DNA of 64,000 nt from Alteromonas_F sp964429915 (GTDB lineage: Bacteria; Pseudomonadota; Gammaproteobacteria; Enterobacterales; Alteromonadaceae), in NCBI GenBank assembly GCA_964429915.1, contig CAYSDZ010000014.1, positions 5,690 to 69,689 of the forward strand, in the 5' to 3' direction. The notes below the pieces were generated by a model that saw only the letters and a list, made by a program, of their open reading frames with translations, had not been told where the DNA came from and ran no database searches. Numbering within the stretch: the first letter of the stretch is position 1; every line of letters begins with the position of its first letter. This document shows, in pieces, positions 63,377-64,000 of the stretch. Both the position numbers and the translations under genes were made by a program.

Positions 63377-64000
63377 ATGAATATCTTTAAACGAACTGGC
63401 TTAGCGATATCAGTAGGTATGAGTTTCACGTCGTTGGCATTTGCAAACCCGATCCCCGATGATGACTGGCTAAGTACTCAAGGCAACAAAATCGTTGATA
63501 AAAATGGTAATGAAGTTCGCTTAGTGGGAGCAAATTGGTTTGGTTTTAATACTAGCGAGAGAACCTTACATGGATTGTGGGCCGTTAATCTTGAATCGAC
63601 ATTACAAAGCATTGCAGACAGAGGCATAAACGTTTTACGCGTGCCGATATCCACTGAATTATTACTTGAGTGGCGCGACGGCGAATTTGCCACCGCAAAC
63701 GTGAATTTAAGCGCCAATCCTGATTTAACGGGATTAAATACCTTAGAGGTATTTGATCGGTTTGTTCAAGCGTCTAAAAATGTAGGCTTAAAGCTATTTT
63801 TAGATATGCACAGTGCCGAGGCAGATAACTTAGGCCATTTTGCTCCTCTTTGGTACACCGATGAATTTACGCCTGAAATGTTTGTTCAATCATGGGAATG
63901 GGTAACAGAGCGCTACAAAAACGACGACACCATTATCGCCATGGATATTCAAAATGAACCACATGGTGAGCCGTGGTCATCCGATGATTTTGCAAAGTGG
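63377..64000 (+). CDS. GH5 family endoglucanase (cellulase), 3' end outside window
   Basis: The first 208 residues of a secreted glycoside hydrolase; the gene runs off the right edge. Signal peptide about 1-23 (cleavage near LAFA/NP). GH5 landmarks: WLSTQGNKIVDKNGNEVRLVGANWFGF, GINVLRVPISTELLL, LFLDMHSAE and the acid/base Glu194 in DIQNEPHGEPW. The nucleophile Glu lies beyond the edge. Probably hydrolyses cellulose or another beta-1,4-glucan. ATG at 63377 is preceded by tggagcg. Confidence 0.92.
   Translation, partial: MNIFKRTGLAISVGMSFTSLAFANPIPDDDWLSTQGNKIVDKNGNEVRLVGANWFGFNTSERTLHGLWAVNLESTLQSIADRGINVLRVPISTELLLEWRDGEFATANVNLSANPDLTGLNTLEVFDRFVQASKNVGLKLFLDMHSAEADNLGHFAPLWYTDEFTPEMFVQSWEWVTERYKNDDTIIAMDIQNEPHGEPWSSDDFAKW

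Overview
The window looks like a chromosomal stretch from a marine gammaproteobacterium of the Alteromonadales (Alteromonas/Glaciecola-like). This is inferred from the gene repertoire: an E. coli-like rimP-nusA-infB-rbfA-truB-rpsO order, sohB, cmoM and yejK/yejL/yejM, combined with a VolA/Pla-1-type surface lipase, a GH5 cellulase, a secreted subtilase and many chemosensory and c-di-GMP proteins. No tRNA, rRNA, CRISPR array, prophage or intact transposase was seen.

Layout. 1-5.3 kb: signalling block with a GGDEF-EAL protein (cut at the left edge), a CheB-CheR-PAS-receiver fusion and a PAS histidine kinase. 5.4-8.8 kb: a PP2C phosphatase/protein kinase fusion beside a formate/nitrite transporter, then elaA. 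8.8-15.5 kb: the translation/transcription operon rimP-nusA-infB-rbfA-truB-rpsO, with leader hairpins and an internal terminator. 15.6-21.2 kb: an ArgO/LysE exporter, a coiled-coil membrane protein, a receiver-TPR protein and ahpC-ahpF. 21.2-32.7 kb: a sensory cluster with a propeller-GGDEF-EAL protein, a degenerate 5'-nucleotidase overlapping a diguanylate cyclase, a truncated MCP overlapping a separate NIT-like sensor gene, and a complete NIT-type MCP. 32.9-43.2 kb: housekeeping and accessory genes (yciK, lipase, sohB, Nif3-like, cmoM, ldhA, glutathione peroxidase, a second receiver-TPR protein, gmhB). 43.2-51.3 kb: yejM-yejL diverging from yejK, a tandem PTPS-like protein, an M23 peptidase and a subtilase with three C-terminal repeats. 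51.3-56.2 kb: M61 peptidase, a LytS/LytTR pair and pfkA. 56.2-58.9 kb: a bufferin-type metal-stress RiPP operon (DUF2282 precursor, MNIO enzyme, DUF2063 partner, DoxX). 59.1-64 kb: a lipoprotein, a third receiver-TPR protein, an unknown gene, trhO, an EF-hand protein and a cellulase cut at the right edge.

The most interesting structures are: (i) the bufferin operon, whose precursor gene is separated from its modification genes by a 266-bp palindromic MITE-like element and an intrinsic-terminator hairpin; (ii) a second, 182-bp copy of that element at 28.5 kb with perfect 27-bp terminal inverted repeats; (iii) a different 80-85 bp palindromic repeat present twice; (iv) three receiver-TPR paralogues, one without the phospho-acceptor Asp; (v) sensory proteins with lost catalytic residues (a 5'-nucleotidase-like protein coupled to a cyclase, and an EAL domain); (vi) a chemoreceptor whose signalling part and NIT-like sensing part are separate overlapping genes. 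All family assignments rest on motifs recognised by eye; no database search was run.
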